A stretch of DNA of 61,648 bases from MVRV01 sp964646755. Its GTDB lineage: Bacteria > Desulfobacterota > Syntrophia > Syntrophales > Smithellaceae. The stretch is taken from positions 1 to 61,648 of the forward strand of contig CAZYIE010000018.1 in assembly GCA_964646755.1 (NCBI GenBank), given 5' to 3'. Of this stretch, positions 1 to 8,895 are shown in pieces. How positions within the stretch are numbered: the stretch's first letter is position 1; each line of letters starts with the position of its first letter. Position numbers and translations under genes: made by a program. The notes beneath the pieces were generated by a model, which was given only the letters and a program-made list of their open reading frames with translations, searched no databases and had not been told where the DNA came from.

Positions 1-54
1 AATGGATCCGATTGCTATCCCGCTAAATATCTGCTGTAAAATTTGCAATTCCAT
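1..54 (-). CDS. Branched-chain amino acid (LIV-type) ABC transporter permease, N-terminus only
   Basis: Only the first 18 codons lie in the window; the gene reads out through the left edge. The translation begins MELQILQQIFSGIAIGSI, which fits the N-terminus of LivH-type permeases (a short amphipathic start followed by the first membrane helix with a G-x-x-x-G-S-I pattern). The ATG at 54 is preceded by AAGGAA with an 8-nt spacer, a plausible ribosome binding site. A promoter with a TetR-type operator lies upstream at 175-233, so a transporter operon probably starts here. The identification rests on 18 residues, so another polytopic membrane protein is possible. Confidence 0.5.
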   Translation of the reverse strand, partial: MELQILQQIFSGIAIGSI

Positions 55-77
55 ATTGATGCAGTTCCTTTCTTGCT

Positions 78-134
78 CTAATGCCGGACACCGCAGTGCT
101 TGCGTGATTGCGCCAGATTGATAAGAACTCTCAT
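78..134 (-). CDS. Possible 18-codon leader peptide upstream of the permease
   Basis: A short reading frame, MRVLINLAQSRKHCGVRH and then TAG, starts at an ATG with a strong GGAGG site five bases upstream, just after the promoter and operator at 175-233. It ends 23 bases before the permease start. It is too short to judge by homology. It could be a translated leader or chance. The good ribosome binding site is the only positive evidence. Confidence 0.25.
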   Translation of the reverse strand: MRVLINLAQSRKHCGVRH

Positions 135-174
135 TGCAGCCTCCGGAGTCTAGAGAAAACAACCTTAATAACTC

Positions 175-233
175 CTCCGTGACTGATCGATCAGTCACGG
201 AGTTTTTCTATATTGTTGGATATACTTTGTCAA
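175..233 (-). promoter_or_regulatory. Promoter with FadR-like TetR operator, reading left
   Basis: On the minus strand there is TTGACA (228-233), a 15-bp spacer and TATAGA (207-212). Immediately downstream is a perfect 28-bp palindrome (175-202) with core TGACTGATCGATCAGTCA. The core resembles the box next to the tetR gene at 28891-28926 and, from memory, the B. subtilis FadR box (TGAATGA...TCATTCA). The two promoters also share the A/T-rich stretch just upstream of -35. A plus-strand terminator (14-bp stem then TTTTT) is an alternative reading of the palindrome. The shared promoter layout makes the operator reading better. Confidence 0.7.
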
Positions 234-250
234 GAATTTTTCATCTTTTT

Positions 251-1111
251 TTATCTTTTCGTAGTACCGAATATTTTTCTGGCCTCATCCGGCGTTGCCG
301 GTTCACAACCAAGAGCCTCGATTATTCTCATGGCGTGTTCAACAAGTTCATAATTGCCTTTGGCTAGTTGACCATTGGGCAGCCGGATGTTGTCTTCCAA
401 GCCTACCCGTACGTGACCGCCACAGAGAACAGACTGAGTAATCACCGGCCATTCCTCATTCCCGACACCGCAGGCAGAAAAATTTGCATTCCGGGGAATG
501 GCATCAGCCATTGCTAAAAATCCCGATGGTCGAAATGCCGCTCCGCCGCACACGCCAAAGACGAAATTAAAATTGACAGGATCGGTAAAGTAGCCGGACC
601 CGGAAAGAAAATGATAATTATCGATGCCGCCGGTTGCATAGCATTCAAGCTCCGGTTTTGTTCCGATTTCCTTCATCGTTTTTGCAAACTCGGCAACCAT
701 ATTCAGGGGGTTCTCGAAGGTGTAATCCACCAGCACTTCGCCTGTTTTTCTGTTGATCCCGGCAAAATTCATTGTCGCCATATTCAGGGAGGACATTTCC
801 GGCTTCACAAGCTTAAGCTGTTCCAGACGCTGCTCCTGAGTTGCGCCCATGCCCAAAGCGGACGTCATGTTGACGATCAGTTCCGGTGTTCTGGCTTTGA
901 CTGCGTCATGGCTTTCCTTGATTCTCTGCATGTTTGTGGAGTTCGTCCCGTCGTCTTCGATGGAATGGACATGAACCATAGCCGCACCGGCCTTGTATGC
1001 CAGATGAGCCGCCTCCGCCAACTCCTTCGGGGAATATGGTGTATTGGGGTTTTGATTTTTCCTTGTTGCCGAACCGACAAGGGCACATGTAATAATTACT
1101 TTTCTTCCCAT
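251..1111 (-). CDS. Beta-keto acid cleavage enzyme (BKACE, DUF849)
   Basis: 286 residues, the usual length of the DUF849/Kce family. These Zn-dependent enzymes use acetyl-CoA to split a beta-keto acid into acetoacetate and a new CoA ester. The metal-binding H-x-H is visible in MVHVHS (His47, His49), and the family motif with the third ligand in VRVGLEDN near residue 235. The start at 1111 has a GGAGATA site upstream. It is the last gene of the minus-strand catabolic series, 24 bases after the metallo-hydrolase. It probably supplies or consumes a 3-keto acid in the surrounding CoA pathway; the substrate cannot be read from sequence. Confidence 0.85.
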   Translation of the reverse strand: MGRKVIITCALVGSATRKNQNPNTPYSPKELAEAAHLAYKAGAAMVHVHSIEDDGTNSTNMQRIKESHDAVKARTPELIVNMTSALGMGATQEQRLEQLKLVKPEMSSLNMATMNFAGINRKTGEVLVDYTFENPLNMVAEFAKTMKEIGTKPELECYATGGIDNYHFLSGSGYFTDPVNFNFVFGVCGGAAFRPSGFLAMADAIPRNANFSACGVGNEEWPVITQSVLCGGHVRVGLEDNIRLPNGQLAKGNYELVEHAMRIIEALGCEPATPDEARKIFGTTKR

Positions 1112-1135
1112 AAATATCTCCTTAAAATTATTATC

Positions 1136-2056
1136 TCAAGCCCGCAAAGCTGCCACAGCTTTAACCTGGGCTTGTAGATTTGATACGTAAGCATTTCTTT
1201 CCTGATACACAGCTTTCTTTTCATCATATTCGACCCGGACCATCGTTTCCGTAGCCTTCCCGATATCACCATGGGCAACATCCAAATAACTATCGATTAA
1301 TTCTTTGTAACGCATACTGTCTCGCAGAGCCATATCTACAAACCGCGGTACGTCATCGTCCGTGTAATAAAAAAGATGGGACAGGGCGATGACTTTTACC
1401 TCCGGCAACAAAGCCATCAGCTTTTCTATGGACTGGATGGAGTCTGTAAAGGATGACGCAAACTCAACCTTTACTTCGTTTTCCTTCTGCATGATGGCAT
1501 TTCCGAAGGCTTCTCCCGGAAATAAAATTCCTTCTTCGGGGATAAAAAAAGACAGATGATCCCTCGTATGCCCGGGCGTCTCATAAACCACACAATGCAT
1601 ATCACCGAGCTCGATAGTATCGCCTTCCTTCAAACCACCGGCAAAAGGAACCGGCGTAATGCGAATACTCTCATCCTCCGGCTGTTCTTTCAGAAAGTCT
1701 TTAAAGTACGACAATGTCTCCCTGCTTAAAAAGTTCATTGTCTTCAGAACATTTTCTTTTTCCAGAAGTTGCTCTATTGTTTTGTATCCCCGAAGCTGAA
1801 GTTCAGGAATTCTTTTTTTCAAATAGCTGATTGAACCAAGATGGTCATAATGTCCATGGGTAACAAGCAGATAATTAAGCAACAAGCTGTCACCCAAAAA
1901 ACTTTCTATCCCTGAATAATATACCGGCCCAAAAATATTCAGACCAGCTTCAATCATCATGCTGGCACTGCTTCCCCGGATAATATATCCCGGATAGACC
2001 GGGTGTCCGCAGATTGCAATTTTCGAATTGATTTTTCCTTCCGCCGATTTTCTCAT
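1136..2056 (-). CDS. Metallo-beta-lactamase-fold hydrolase
   Basis: 306 residues with the dinuclear metal motif THGHYDH (His67, His69, Asp71, His72) and a second metal histidine in ETPGHTRDH. This is the glyoxalase II-like layout of the MBL superfamily. The C-terminal third (from about residue 220) is helical and lacks other motifs. It lies 23 bases after the acyl-CoA dehydrogenase and ahead of the BKACE gene. In that context a thioesterase or lactonase acting on a pathway intermediate is reasonable, but this is inference. No signal peptide, so cytoplasmic. Confidence 0.8.
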   Translation of the reverse strand: MRKSAEGKINSKIAICGHPVYPGYIIRGSSASMMIEAGLNIFGPVYYSGIESFLGDSLLLNYLLVTHGHYDHLGSISYLKKRIPELQLRGYKTIEQLLEKENVLKTMNFLSRETLSYFKDFLKEQPEDESIRITPVPFAGGLKEGDTIELGDMHCVVYETPGHTRDHLSFFIPEEGILFPGEAFGNAIMQKENEVKVEFASSFTDSIQSIEKLMALLPEVKVIALSHLFYYTDDDVPRFVDMALRDSMRYKELIDSYLDVAHGDIGKATETMVRVEYDEKKAVYQERNAYVSNLQAQVKAVAALRA

Positions 2057-2079
2057 TTTACGCCTTTATTAATTGTTTA

Positions 2080-3225
2080 CTATCGAAGAATCTGACTAGC
2101 AATGATCATCCGCTGGATCTGGTTCGTACCTTCATAGATCTGTGTGATCTTAGCGTCTCTCATCATTCTCTCGACGGGGTATTCACGGCTGTAGCCATAA
2201 CCACCAAAGATCTGCACCGCATCAGTCGTAACTTTCATGGCTACGTCGGAGGCATACCACTTGGCCATCGATGAAAGCTTGGGAATTTCCGGCGAATCCG
2301 GTTCGTTATCGATCGTAGAGGCAGCTCGATAAACGATTGATCTGGCCGTTTCTACCTGCATGGCCATCTCAGCCAGCATCCACTGCATCCCCTGATTGGA
2401 GGCCAGGGGCTTGCCGAACTGAACACGCTCTTTGGCATACGCGATTGACGCCGCCATCGCGCCTTCAGCAATACCGAGGGCCTGGGCACCGACTGCGGGG
2501 CGAGTGAAGTTGAATGTCTCCATCAGGGTCTTGAATCCGGTTCCTTCCGCACCGATCAGACGATCGGCCGGAACAAAAAGATCCTCAAAAACGAGCTCGC
2601 GGGTATCGGAACCATGCAGTCCCAGCTTGTGCTCTTTCTTGCCGATAATCAACCCCTTCTCACCCTTTTCAATGATGAGAAGACTTATGCCTTTATTGCC
2701 CTTGCTTTTGTCGGTGTAACACACAATGGTTATGATTTCCGACTCTCCGCCATTGGTAATAAAGATCTTGGAACCGTTGAGCACATAACCGCCATCGACC
2801 TTGGTCGCGACTGTTTTCATTCCCGCCACGTCAGAACCGGCACCCGGTTCCGTGATGCCGCAAGCGCCAAGGCATTCTCCGGAGGCCAAACGGTAAAGAT
2901 ATTTCTTCTTCACTTCTTCTGATCCGGCAAGCAGCATAGGATCGGAAGCCAAAGCCTGAGTGGTCAGAACGACCGCCGTCGAACAGCAGACCTTTGCGAT
3001 CTCTTCTTCGACTAGGCACAGGGCTAACGTTCCGGCTCCGGCTCCGCCGTATTCTTCCGGAATGTTGACACCCAGAAGACCGTTTTCCATGAGCAGTTTG
3101 ACGTTCCCGGCCGGGAATTCTTCTTTTTCATCGACCTCGGCGGCGATCGGAGCAAACTTCTCCACTGCCAAGCGCTGCACCATATCTCTCAACATTTTCT
3201 GATCTTCATTTAAAATAAAATCCAT
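2080..3225 (-). CDS. Acyl-CoA dehydrogenase, short/medium-chain type
   Basis: 381 residues, normal for the soluble FAD acyl-CoA dehydrogenases, with N-terminal helical domain, beta domain with GACGITEPGAGSD (FAD/substrate contact), and C-terminal domain. The catalytic glutamate is in the standard place, IYEGTNQIQR near residue 367, as in butyryl/medium-chain enzymes. The TRPAVGAQALG segment also matches that subgroup. It lies between HBD and the MBL hydrolase on the minus strand. It should oxidise a saturated acyl-CoA to the 2-enoyl-CoA with electrons going to an electron-transfer flavoprotein, which is not encoded here. Confidence 0.92.
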   Translation of the reverse strand: MDFILNEDQKMLRDMVQRLAVEKFAPIAAEVDEKEEFPAGNVKLLMENGLLGVNIPEEYGGAGAGTLALCLVEEEIAKVCCSTAVVLTTQALASDPMLLAGSEEVKKKYLYRLASGECLGACGITEPGAGSDVAGMKTVATKVDGGYVLNGSKIFITNGGESEIITIVCYTDKSKGNKGISLLIIEKGEKGLIIGKKEHKLGLHGSDTRELVFEDLFVPADRLIGAEGTGFKTLMETFNFTRPAVGAQALGIAEGAMAASIAYAKERVQFGKPLASNQGMQWMLAEMAMQVETARSIVYRAASTIDNEPDSPEIPKLSSMAKWYASDVAMKVTTDAVQIFGGYGYSREYPVERMMRDAKITQIYEGTNQIQRMIIASQILR

Positions 3226-3294
3226 GTTTACTCTCCATTATCGCCCCTGAAAACCGGGCATTTACTTGATTATACTTCTTCTACCAGGCTTTTA

Positions 3295-4143
3295 TTAATA
3301 CTCGTAGAAACCTTTACCCGTTTTCCTTCCCAGACGACCATCCGCAATCATCTTGGCAAAAAGAGGCGACGGCTTGTAGCGTTCCTCTTTCGTCATATCG
3401 TAAAGAGCGATGAGCGCATTGTTCACAACATCAACACCGGCCATATCCATAATTTCCACAGGACCCATCGGATGATTCATTCCCAACTTCATGGCAGTAT
3501 CAATATCTTTCGGTGTGGCATAACCTTTCTCAATCTGCCCGGCAGCCTCGTTGTAAAGCAGGCACGCAAAGCGATTAACGATGAAACCGGGGACATCCAT
3601 GGTTGGAACAGGAGTTTTCCCGAGTGCTGCGCAGAAATCCAATGTTCCTTTAACTGCAGCATCGCTGGTTTTATCTCCCTTAATTACTTCCACCAGTTTC
3701 ATTGCCGGCACCGGGCTGAAAAAATGGGTCCCGATTACCCGCTCCGGATTTTTTGTCGCGGAAGCAATTTGAGAAATACTCATAGTGGAAGTATTGGAGG
3801 CCAAAATAGTCTCTTTGGGGCAGATACTGTCGAGTTCCGCAAAGATTTTCTGTTTGAGTTCCATATTCTCGAACACCGCTTCGATAACCATATCCACACC
3901 GGCAGCGGCTTCTTTAGGATCGGTGCTGCCTTTCAGGCGGGCCAGAATTGCATCGTGCTGGGCCTGATCTATTTTTCCTTTTTCCAATTTCTTCCCGACA
4001 AATGTTCGAACTGTTTTCAATCCGCGCGCAACAAACTCATCGTTGACATCCCGCAGGACTGTTTCTATACCGCTTTCCACAGCTACCTGGGCAATACCTG
4101 CGCCCATTGTTCCAGCACCAATTACACATAGTTTCTTAATCAT
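3295..4143 (-). CDS. 3-hydroxybutyryl-CoA dehydrogenase
   Basis: 282 residues from the preferred ATG at 4143, which has AAGGAA five bases upstream. A longer frame to 4194 would overlap the chemoreceptor's stop and has no advantage. The NAD-binding motif VIGAGTMGAGIAQ is at the very N-terminus, followed by the catalytic segments SNTSTMS and GTHFFSPVPAMKLVE and the C-terminal NHPMGPVEIMD. It converts (S)-3-hydroxyacyl-CoA to 3-ketoacyl-CoA. One of three paralogues here (also 20312 and 31017), which argues for parallel CoA pathways. Confidence 0.93.
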   Translation of the reverse strand: MIKKLCVIGAGTMGAGIAQVAVESGIETVLRDVNDEFVARGLKTVRTFVGKKLEKGKIDQAQHDAILARLKGSTDPKEAAAGVDMVIEAVFENMELKQKIFAELDSICPKETILASNTSTMSISQIASATKNPERVIGTHFFSPVPAMKLVEVIKGDKTSDAAVKGTLDFCAALGKTPVPTMDVPGFIVNRFACLLYNEAAGQIEKGYATPKDIDTAMKLGMNHPMGPVEIMDMAGVDVVNNALIALYDMTKEERYKPSPLFAKMIADGRLGRKTGKGFYEY

Positions 4144-4190
4144 ATTATATTTCCTTTCAAAAAAATTAATCTTCCTTATCTCCTGTAGGG

Positions 4191-5570
4191 TCAACCCCCG
4201 ACTAGCTGCTTCAATTTGTCTACGAATTGATATGTATTGTTTGATATAGACTTCAACTCTTCGGCAACTGCAGCAGTTTCCTCGGAAAGGGCCGCATTGT
4301 TTTGGATAACTTTATCCATTTCCGCAACTGCCGATTCTATTTGTTCGATCCCTTTTGTTTGTTCTTCCGAAAACATATTTATGTTTTCCAAAATGGATGC
4401 TAGTTTCTGAGCCATTTCCGCCAGCCGGTAAAACGTTTCGGAAGAAAGCTGAACCAACTCAGAACTCTTACGAGTATTACTCAATGACTTGTTAATGATC
4501 TCCTGGGTATTCTTTGACGCCTCCAGGGATTTGTGAGCAAGATTTCTCACCTCTCCTGCCACCACGGCAAAACCGGCTCCGGCCTCACCGGCACGGGCAG
4601 CCTCTACAGCGGCATTGAGAGCAAGGAGGTTTGTCTGAAAGGCTATGTTATCAATATTCTTAACAATGCGAACTGTCTCTGAACTCGCCTTATCAACTTC
4701 GTCCATCGATTTTTTCAGGCTGTTCATGTTTTCCTTTGCTTCATCTACAATGCGGGACGTCTCTTTCATCAGACCTTCGGCAGTGTTTGCTGAAGCAGTT
4801 GTATGTCTGGCTTTCCCGGAAATTTCTTTGAGCATTGATGATGTCTCTTCCATCGCCGCAGCCTGTGTGGAGGATCCATAGGCCTGATCCTGACTTGCTT
4901 TATCCAACACTGATGACAGCCCCGTCAGCTTCATTGACGATTCACTTACTTCTTCAACTGACGAGATAAGTTTTCTGTTTGATCTTTTCATAATTGTAAT
5001 TATCAGCATACTGAGAATGCAGACTAAAATAATAACAAACACGTTATCAATAAACGCATTAGTTATGATTTTCAGTTCGTCACCGGACATTCTGGTTTTA
5101 ATGGATAAAAACAAAATGACATCCACTATCACAAACCAGACGGCTGTAATTAGGATCATATATCTTTCACAGAAGAGAGTAGCAAAAGTAATCATCATGG
5201 GAACAAAATAGGCATCGGCATAAAAGCCCTGAAAAAACCAAGGTGATTTGTAGCGGGCATAGATATCGAGAGTAAAAAGCACAATATTTATAACATTCCC
5301 AGTATTGGCGGCAATGGAGTATTTTCCTTTCAGGATGATAATGATGCAAATAAGTAAAGAGACAAGGCCAAAGGAAACATTCATCCAGACAATCTTAAAA
5401 CTTTCCGGAGAAGCAGCGGCCAAAGCGACAAGAAGTGAGCTGAAAGTTAAAAAGCTTATCGCATAATATAAAGTCAAAAACCAAGACCGCTGCTGAGTGA
5501 TGTGATCATGGTCAGCGTAAATAGCAAATACACGTTCTCTTGTCCTGACCCACAAATTTTTCTGCTCCAT
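4191..5570 (-). CDS. Methyl-accepting chemotaxis protein with multi-pass N-terminus
   Basis: 459 residues. The first about 190 residues carry roughly six hydrophobic segments with little periplasmic loop, then a short linker and a full cytoplasmic signalling domain. The hairpin tip is clear, in the stretch beginning DNIAFQTNLLALNAAVEAAR and continuing through EAGAGFAVVAGEVRNLA. No obvious HAMP or Cache domain is seen, so the signal is probably sensed in or near the membrane. It sits inside the catabolic series between CrtI-like and HBD genes. This suggests chemotaxis towards the same substrate or towards membrane energy state, which is inference. Confidence 0.88.
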   Translation of the reverse strand: MEQKNLWVRTRERVFAIYADHDHITQQRSWFLTLYYAISFLTFSSLLVALAAASPESFKIVWMNVSFGLVSLLICIIIILKGKYSIAANTGNVINIVLFTLDIYARYKSPWFFQGFYADAYFVPMMITFATLFCERYMILITAVWFVIVDVILFLSIKTRMSGDELKIITNAFIDNVFVIILVCILSMLIITIMKRSNRKLISSVEEVSESSMKLTGLSSVLDKASQDQAYGSSTQAAAMEETSSMLKEISGKARHTTASANTAEGLMKETSRIVDEAKENMNSLKKSMDEVDKASSETVRIVKNIDNIAFQTNLLALNAAVEAARAGEAGAGFAVVAGEVRNLAHKSLEASKNTQEIINKSLSNTRKSSELVQLSSETFYRLAEMAQKLASILENINMFSEEQTKGIEQIESAVAEMDKVIQNNAALSEETAAVAEELKSISNNTYQFVDKLKQLVGG

Positions 5571-5689
5571 GTTTTAAGCTCCGCTCTAAATAATGATTAA
5601 ATAATAGTCTCTCCGTGATTTTTTTATTACTTCTCTCTATGAGCTTTTTACCACTATATCTTAGGGAATATTGATTATCGTAAATTAAT

Positions 5690-7207
5690 TTATGATACCC
5701 CGTAATCTTTTCCCGTGATGCGGGATGCACAGATGAGTCCCGCTGCCACAGCACAATCCATGGCTACACCGTAACCCTTGGCGGTGTCTCCTGCAAAATA
5801 AAGTCCGGCAACGGCAGGCGCCTCAATGGGTGCTTTGAGCGTGCCGGCCTGCGTTTTGGATTTGGCTACACCCTCCAATTTCCACGCCGTCGGGAACATC
5901 GCCCAATCAATGCTCTTCCGGAAGCCCGGATAGCGTCGCTCCATATAATCTATAATAAGCTTGCAGGCCTTGACCATGAGCTCCTTATCCTTAGCCTCTT
6001 TTTCCGTAACCGGTGCATAAGCCGTCATCAGGTGCTTGCCTCCCGGCGCACAGGCCGGATCAATCTGAGACTGCACATTCCAGCACATATAAATATTGTA
6101 CTCGAATCCCTCTTCCTTAGGGATTACCAAGGTGTCCTTAACGCCGATATTCCATTCCCGCTCCGGAATAACCAGTTTGTTCAAACCGAAGTAAGGTGCA
6201 ATGGAGCCGTAGCCATACAGTTTTTCCGACCGGTCGGCCCATTCTTGCGGAAATTCCTCTTTATCCATATACTTGAAACTGTCCTGAACCGGGATGTTGC
6301 TGACAACCTTTGCCGCCTGAACCTGTCTGGAGGCACCCGATTTGTCCTTCAGGACAACGCCCACCGCCTTACCGTTCTCAATGATAATTTTCTCGATCCG
6401 CGTATTAAGAAGCAGCTCTCCGCCCAAATCGACAAACCGGTTGGCTACCGCCTGGCTCCAGCGTATTATGCCGCCAATTGTAAAACCTGAACCGAATTTA
6501 GCCTTACCGGCCCTGAAACGGGGATTGATGACAGTTCCCATATAGCGGAAAATATCCCCGATGGAAATATCGTCAGGATCATTGATGGTTGTAATGAGGG
6601 TAGAGACGGCGTGAATCATTCCGAAAACGGTCTTGTTTTCATAAAGCCCGTTATCTTTACACCATTGAGATACCGAGACTTTTTCCAGGGCATCGAAATC
6701 TTCATTTTTCAGTTTCGCTGCACCCATGTAAAACTTGTGCAGCGGAATGCCCTGTTCCATAACCATCTTTTTGAGGCGCTCGTCCATTTTAGTGCCGCTT
6801 ACATCCATATAAAATTCATCGCCGATATAAGTGCCGTTCTCGTTGCCCACCATGGGAACACCAGTACCGAGCACATCATCAAGATCTCGAAAATAACCAT
6901 CTCCATTTAAGGCAACACCGTGATAGCCGACATCCAGAGTATACCAGCTCAGCATCTTTCGGGAAATAATCTCGTCTAGCCCCGGCTCACTGTAAGGCAG
7001 CCAGCTGTACTGTTTGCCAATCAGTTTCTGATACCACTCGGCCCCATTGGCCATGATCTCCTCGCCCCTTATGCTGATAGCTCGTCCGCCAACGCGATCG
7101 CATTGTTCCACCAGAAGTGTTTTCAACCCTTCTTTGGCACACAGACTGCCCACAGCCAGGCCGCCGACACCGGCGCCAACCACTATAACATCGTACTTAT
7201 CATTCAT
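5690..7207 (-). CDS. CrtI-like FAD-dependent oxidoreductase (phytoene desaturase family), copy 1
   Basis: 505 residues from the ATG at 7207 (GGAAG just upstream); a GTG four codons earlier is possible. The N-terminal FAD motif is VVGAGVGGLAVGSLC followed by VEQCDRVGGRA. The C-terminal family motif is LYFAGDTAKGYGVAMD. These are features of the COG1233 carotenoid/retinol desaturase-isomerase group. It is clearly paralogous to the protein at 12985-14508, sharing for example YGYGS-APY-GLNKLV and the C-terminal motif. It follows the CruF-like gene. A desaturase or isomerase acting on a lipid or isoprenoid acyl chain is likely, but no carotenoid synthase is in view. Confidence 0.82.
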   Translation of the reverse strand: MNDKYDVIVVGAGVGGLAVGSLCAKEGLKTLLVEQCDRVGGRAISIRGEEIMANGAEWYQKLIGKQYSWLPYSEPGLDEIISRKMLSWYTLDVGYHGVALNGDGYFRDLDDVLGTGVPMVGNENGTYIGDEFYMDVSGTKMDERLKKMVMEQGIPLHKFYMGAAKLKNEDFDALEKVSVSQWCKDNGLYENKTVFGMIHAVSTLITTINDPDDISIGDIFRYMGTVINPRFRAGKAKFGSGFTIGGIIRWSQAVANRFVDLGGELLLNTRIEKIIIENGKAVGVVLKDKSGASRQVQAAKVVSNIPVQDSFKYMDKEEFPQEWADRSEKLYGYGSIAPYFGLNKLVIPEREWNIGVKDTLVIPKEEGFEYNIYMCWNVQSQIDPACAPGGKHLMTAYAPVTEKEAKDKELMVKACKLIIDYMERRYPGFRKSIDWAMFPTAWKLEGVAKSKTQAGTLKAPIEAPAVAGLYFAGDTAKGYGVAMDCAVAAGLICASRITGKDYGVS

Positions 7208-7227
7208 AATTTCTTCCACTACGCATC

Positions 7228-7479
7228 CTATTTGTTATTTATGGTTTTCAAATCATTGTATGCTTTCCAGAGATAAATCCCCGTAATCAAAACAAAAGGA
7301 ATTCCCGTGAAAAGGCCATAAACGACATTCTGCGATCGTGAGGTATGCTGCACAAAAGGAAATGTCTCCGCGGCAATTCCCATCAGAATGATCCAAAAAA
7401 AGAACAGCAATATTCCAATCCGCAATCTTGCACGCAGACTTTCTTGTGTTTCCTGATTATTTATCTTGTTTTCCCACAT
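7228..7479 (-). CDS. Small two-helix membrane protein of unknown function
   Basis: 83 residues with two hydrophobic segments (about 22-40 and 52-69) and charged ends. It overlaps the last 23 bases of the CruF-like gene and ends 20 bases before the CrtI-like start, so it is translationally coupled within the operon. No family recognised. It may be a partner of the membrane-bound CruF-like protein. Confidence 0.6.
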   Translation of the reverse strand: MWENKINNQETQESLRARLRIGILLFFFWIILMGIAAETFPFVQHTSRSQNVVYGLFTGIPFVLITGIYLWKAYNDLKTINNK

Positions 7480-8395
7480 CGCTCTTTCCTCCTTCCTTTT
7501 GAGCTGAGACCTGTTTGTTTACGTCGCATCGGGGCCCTTTGATTTTACGAATGTCGTCGTTATCCAGAACAACTGAACCAACTCCAGCCGGTTTGGCTGA
7601 TGCAGGAAATTTCTGATCATAATTCTTGGGAAAGACATTGTTAAAGGGCGCATAGCGGTTATAGCCGATCTGTTTCGGTATTGTGGCAAACAGAACGGTC
7701 GTTATAACCATAATAGGGATGAAAACTGCTGTGCGAAAATAGAAAACCTTTCCCACTTTGCGCAAGTCGTCATTTAGCATATTCGACGTATCCCGGCGGA
7801 AAATAATCTTTTCCAATGGCCGGAGCCAGGCAAAGGAACCGCGCTCAACAACTGTTCGTTCGTAAATAGCGGCAAAGAAAAACAGCATGAAAAACCATCC
7901 GATATAATTGCCGATACTTACACCGCGCAAATAGAAGCCGGGAACAGTCCAACGCCACCATTCATTAACCACACTGATGGGGTCCATGAGTAAATCCAGG
8001 CTGACAAGCATAACGGCAGCAAGTGTTGCTTTTACCCAGATATTGCCTTTCGGCAAAAGCCTGTCGGCAATAATGAAAGACGGCAGACTGAAAATAAACC
8101 ATCCGAGGGAAACGCTAAGAGGAACGAAGAGAACCGTGCAAGCCCAACCATTGAATCCCTTGATGACCTGGCCGCCGGCAGTGTAGTAATCAACATAGGC
8201 GAAGTAATCATACGCCCCGTTGATAACCATCATGTTTTCGACGGTAAGCGTCCAGAGCAGAGATCCCCAGAGAAACAAACTTGTCTTCTGCCACCCGAGA
8301 ATTTTCCGGCCTTCCCACAGAACCAACAAAAAAAATAAGTAGAAAAGGATTTCGAACATCCATGTTTCTATCCTTAGATTTCCATCGACAAACAT
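7457..8395 (-). CDS. CruF-like carotenoid-hydratase family membrane protein (DUF422)
   Basis: 312 residues with about seven membrane helices and a polar tail from residue 255. The family signature is seen: VSLDLLMDPISV (133-142; Asp134, Asp138), the aromatic WWRW (146-149) and SIGNYIGWF (160-168). This is the layout of the CruF/bisanhydrobacterioruberin hydratase family, which hydrates terminal isoprenoid double bonds. It lies 13 bases after a DUF35 gene and overlaps the small membrane protein gene. The family call is by motif; the real substrate is unknown and need not be a carotenoid. Confidence 0.65.
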   Translation of the reverse strand: MFVDGNLRIETWMFEILFYLFFLLVLWEGRKILGWQKTSLFLWGSLLWTLTVENMMVINGAYDYFAYVDYYTAGGQVIKGFNGWACTVLFVPLSVSLGWFIFSLPSFIIADRLLPKGNIWVKATLAAVMLVSLDLLMDPISVVNEWWRWTVPGFYLRGVSIGNYIGWFFMLFFFAAIYERTVVERGSFAWLRPLEKIIFRRDTSNMLNDDLRKVGKVFYFRTAVFIPIMVITTVLFATIPKQIGYNRYAPFNNVFPKNYDQKFPASAKPAGVGSVVLDNDDIRKIKGPRCDVNKQVSAQKEGGKSDVGKQDK

Positions 8396-8407
8396 GATTA
8401 CCCCCCC

Positions 8408-8887
8408 TTATCTGACGATTTCGAAATATTTAATATCTTTGATATTGCCTTCCATTTCGTTTTTTTCCTTGAATACAGCCCGAACTTTCATGCCTACACT
8501 GATTTTACTTAAATCCGTCTCACCGATAAAATGGGAAAAAATACTGTCGGCGCCATCAATTTTAATATACCCGTATGTATATGGTATAGGTCTCTGACGT
8601 CCGGTAGCAGGGTCAATAAAAGGATAATTCACAATCGAGAATGCCGTAATGACACCCGTTGACGGAAGACTTACGATCTCCGTACACTCCTTAAAACAGG
8701 GGCCACATACGCGGCGCGGCGGCACGTAAACTTTGCCGCAACCGGAGCACTTGACAGCGGCAAAACGCCCCTTTTCTTTTATTTCTTGAAAAAACTTGCT
8801 TCCGTACAGTCCGATTGACCACTCATAGGGCATCGCGTGGGTAAAGGTTTCCTGAAGAAGCTCTCCTTGTTTGTTATCTTCTGACAT
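8408..8887 (-). CDS. DUF35 OB-fold/zinc-ribbon protein, module 1
   Basis: 159 residues. A rubredoxin-like zinc ribbon with Cys47, Cys50, Cys61 and Cys64 (CSGCGKVYVPPRRVCGPC) is followed by an OB-fold domain. DUF35 proteins pair with thiolase-like proteins and bind CoA/acyl-CoA, for example BbsA with BbsB, archaeal HMG-CoA synthase complexes and ChsH2 with Ltp2. Here the partner is the thiolase-like gene just upstream; its stop codon overlaps this gene's ribosome binding site, GGAGG. Confidence 0.88.
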   Translation of the reverse strand: MSEDNKQGELLQETFTHAMPYEWSIGLYGSKFFQEIKEKGRFAAVKCSGCGKVYVPPRRVCGPCFKECTEIVSLPSTGVITAFSIVNYPFIDPATGRQRPIPYTYGYIKIDGADSIFSHFIGETDLSKISVGMKVRAVFKEKNEMEGNIKDIKYFEIVR

Positions 8888-8895
8888 AGTTCCTC

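Noticed and set aside
175..202. 28-bp palindrome read as a terminator on the plus strand
   Set aside because: A T-run does follow it, but the same core recurs directly after a matching promoter at 28891-28954, so operator is the better explanation. Both could apply.
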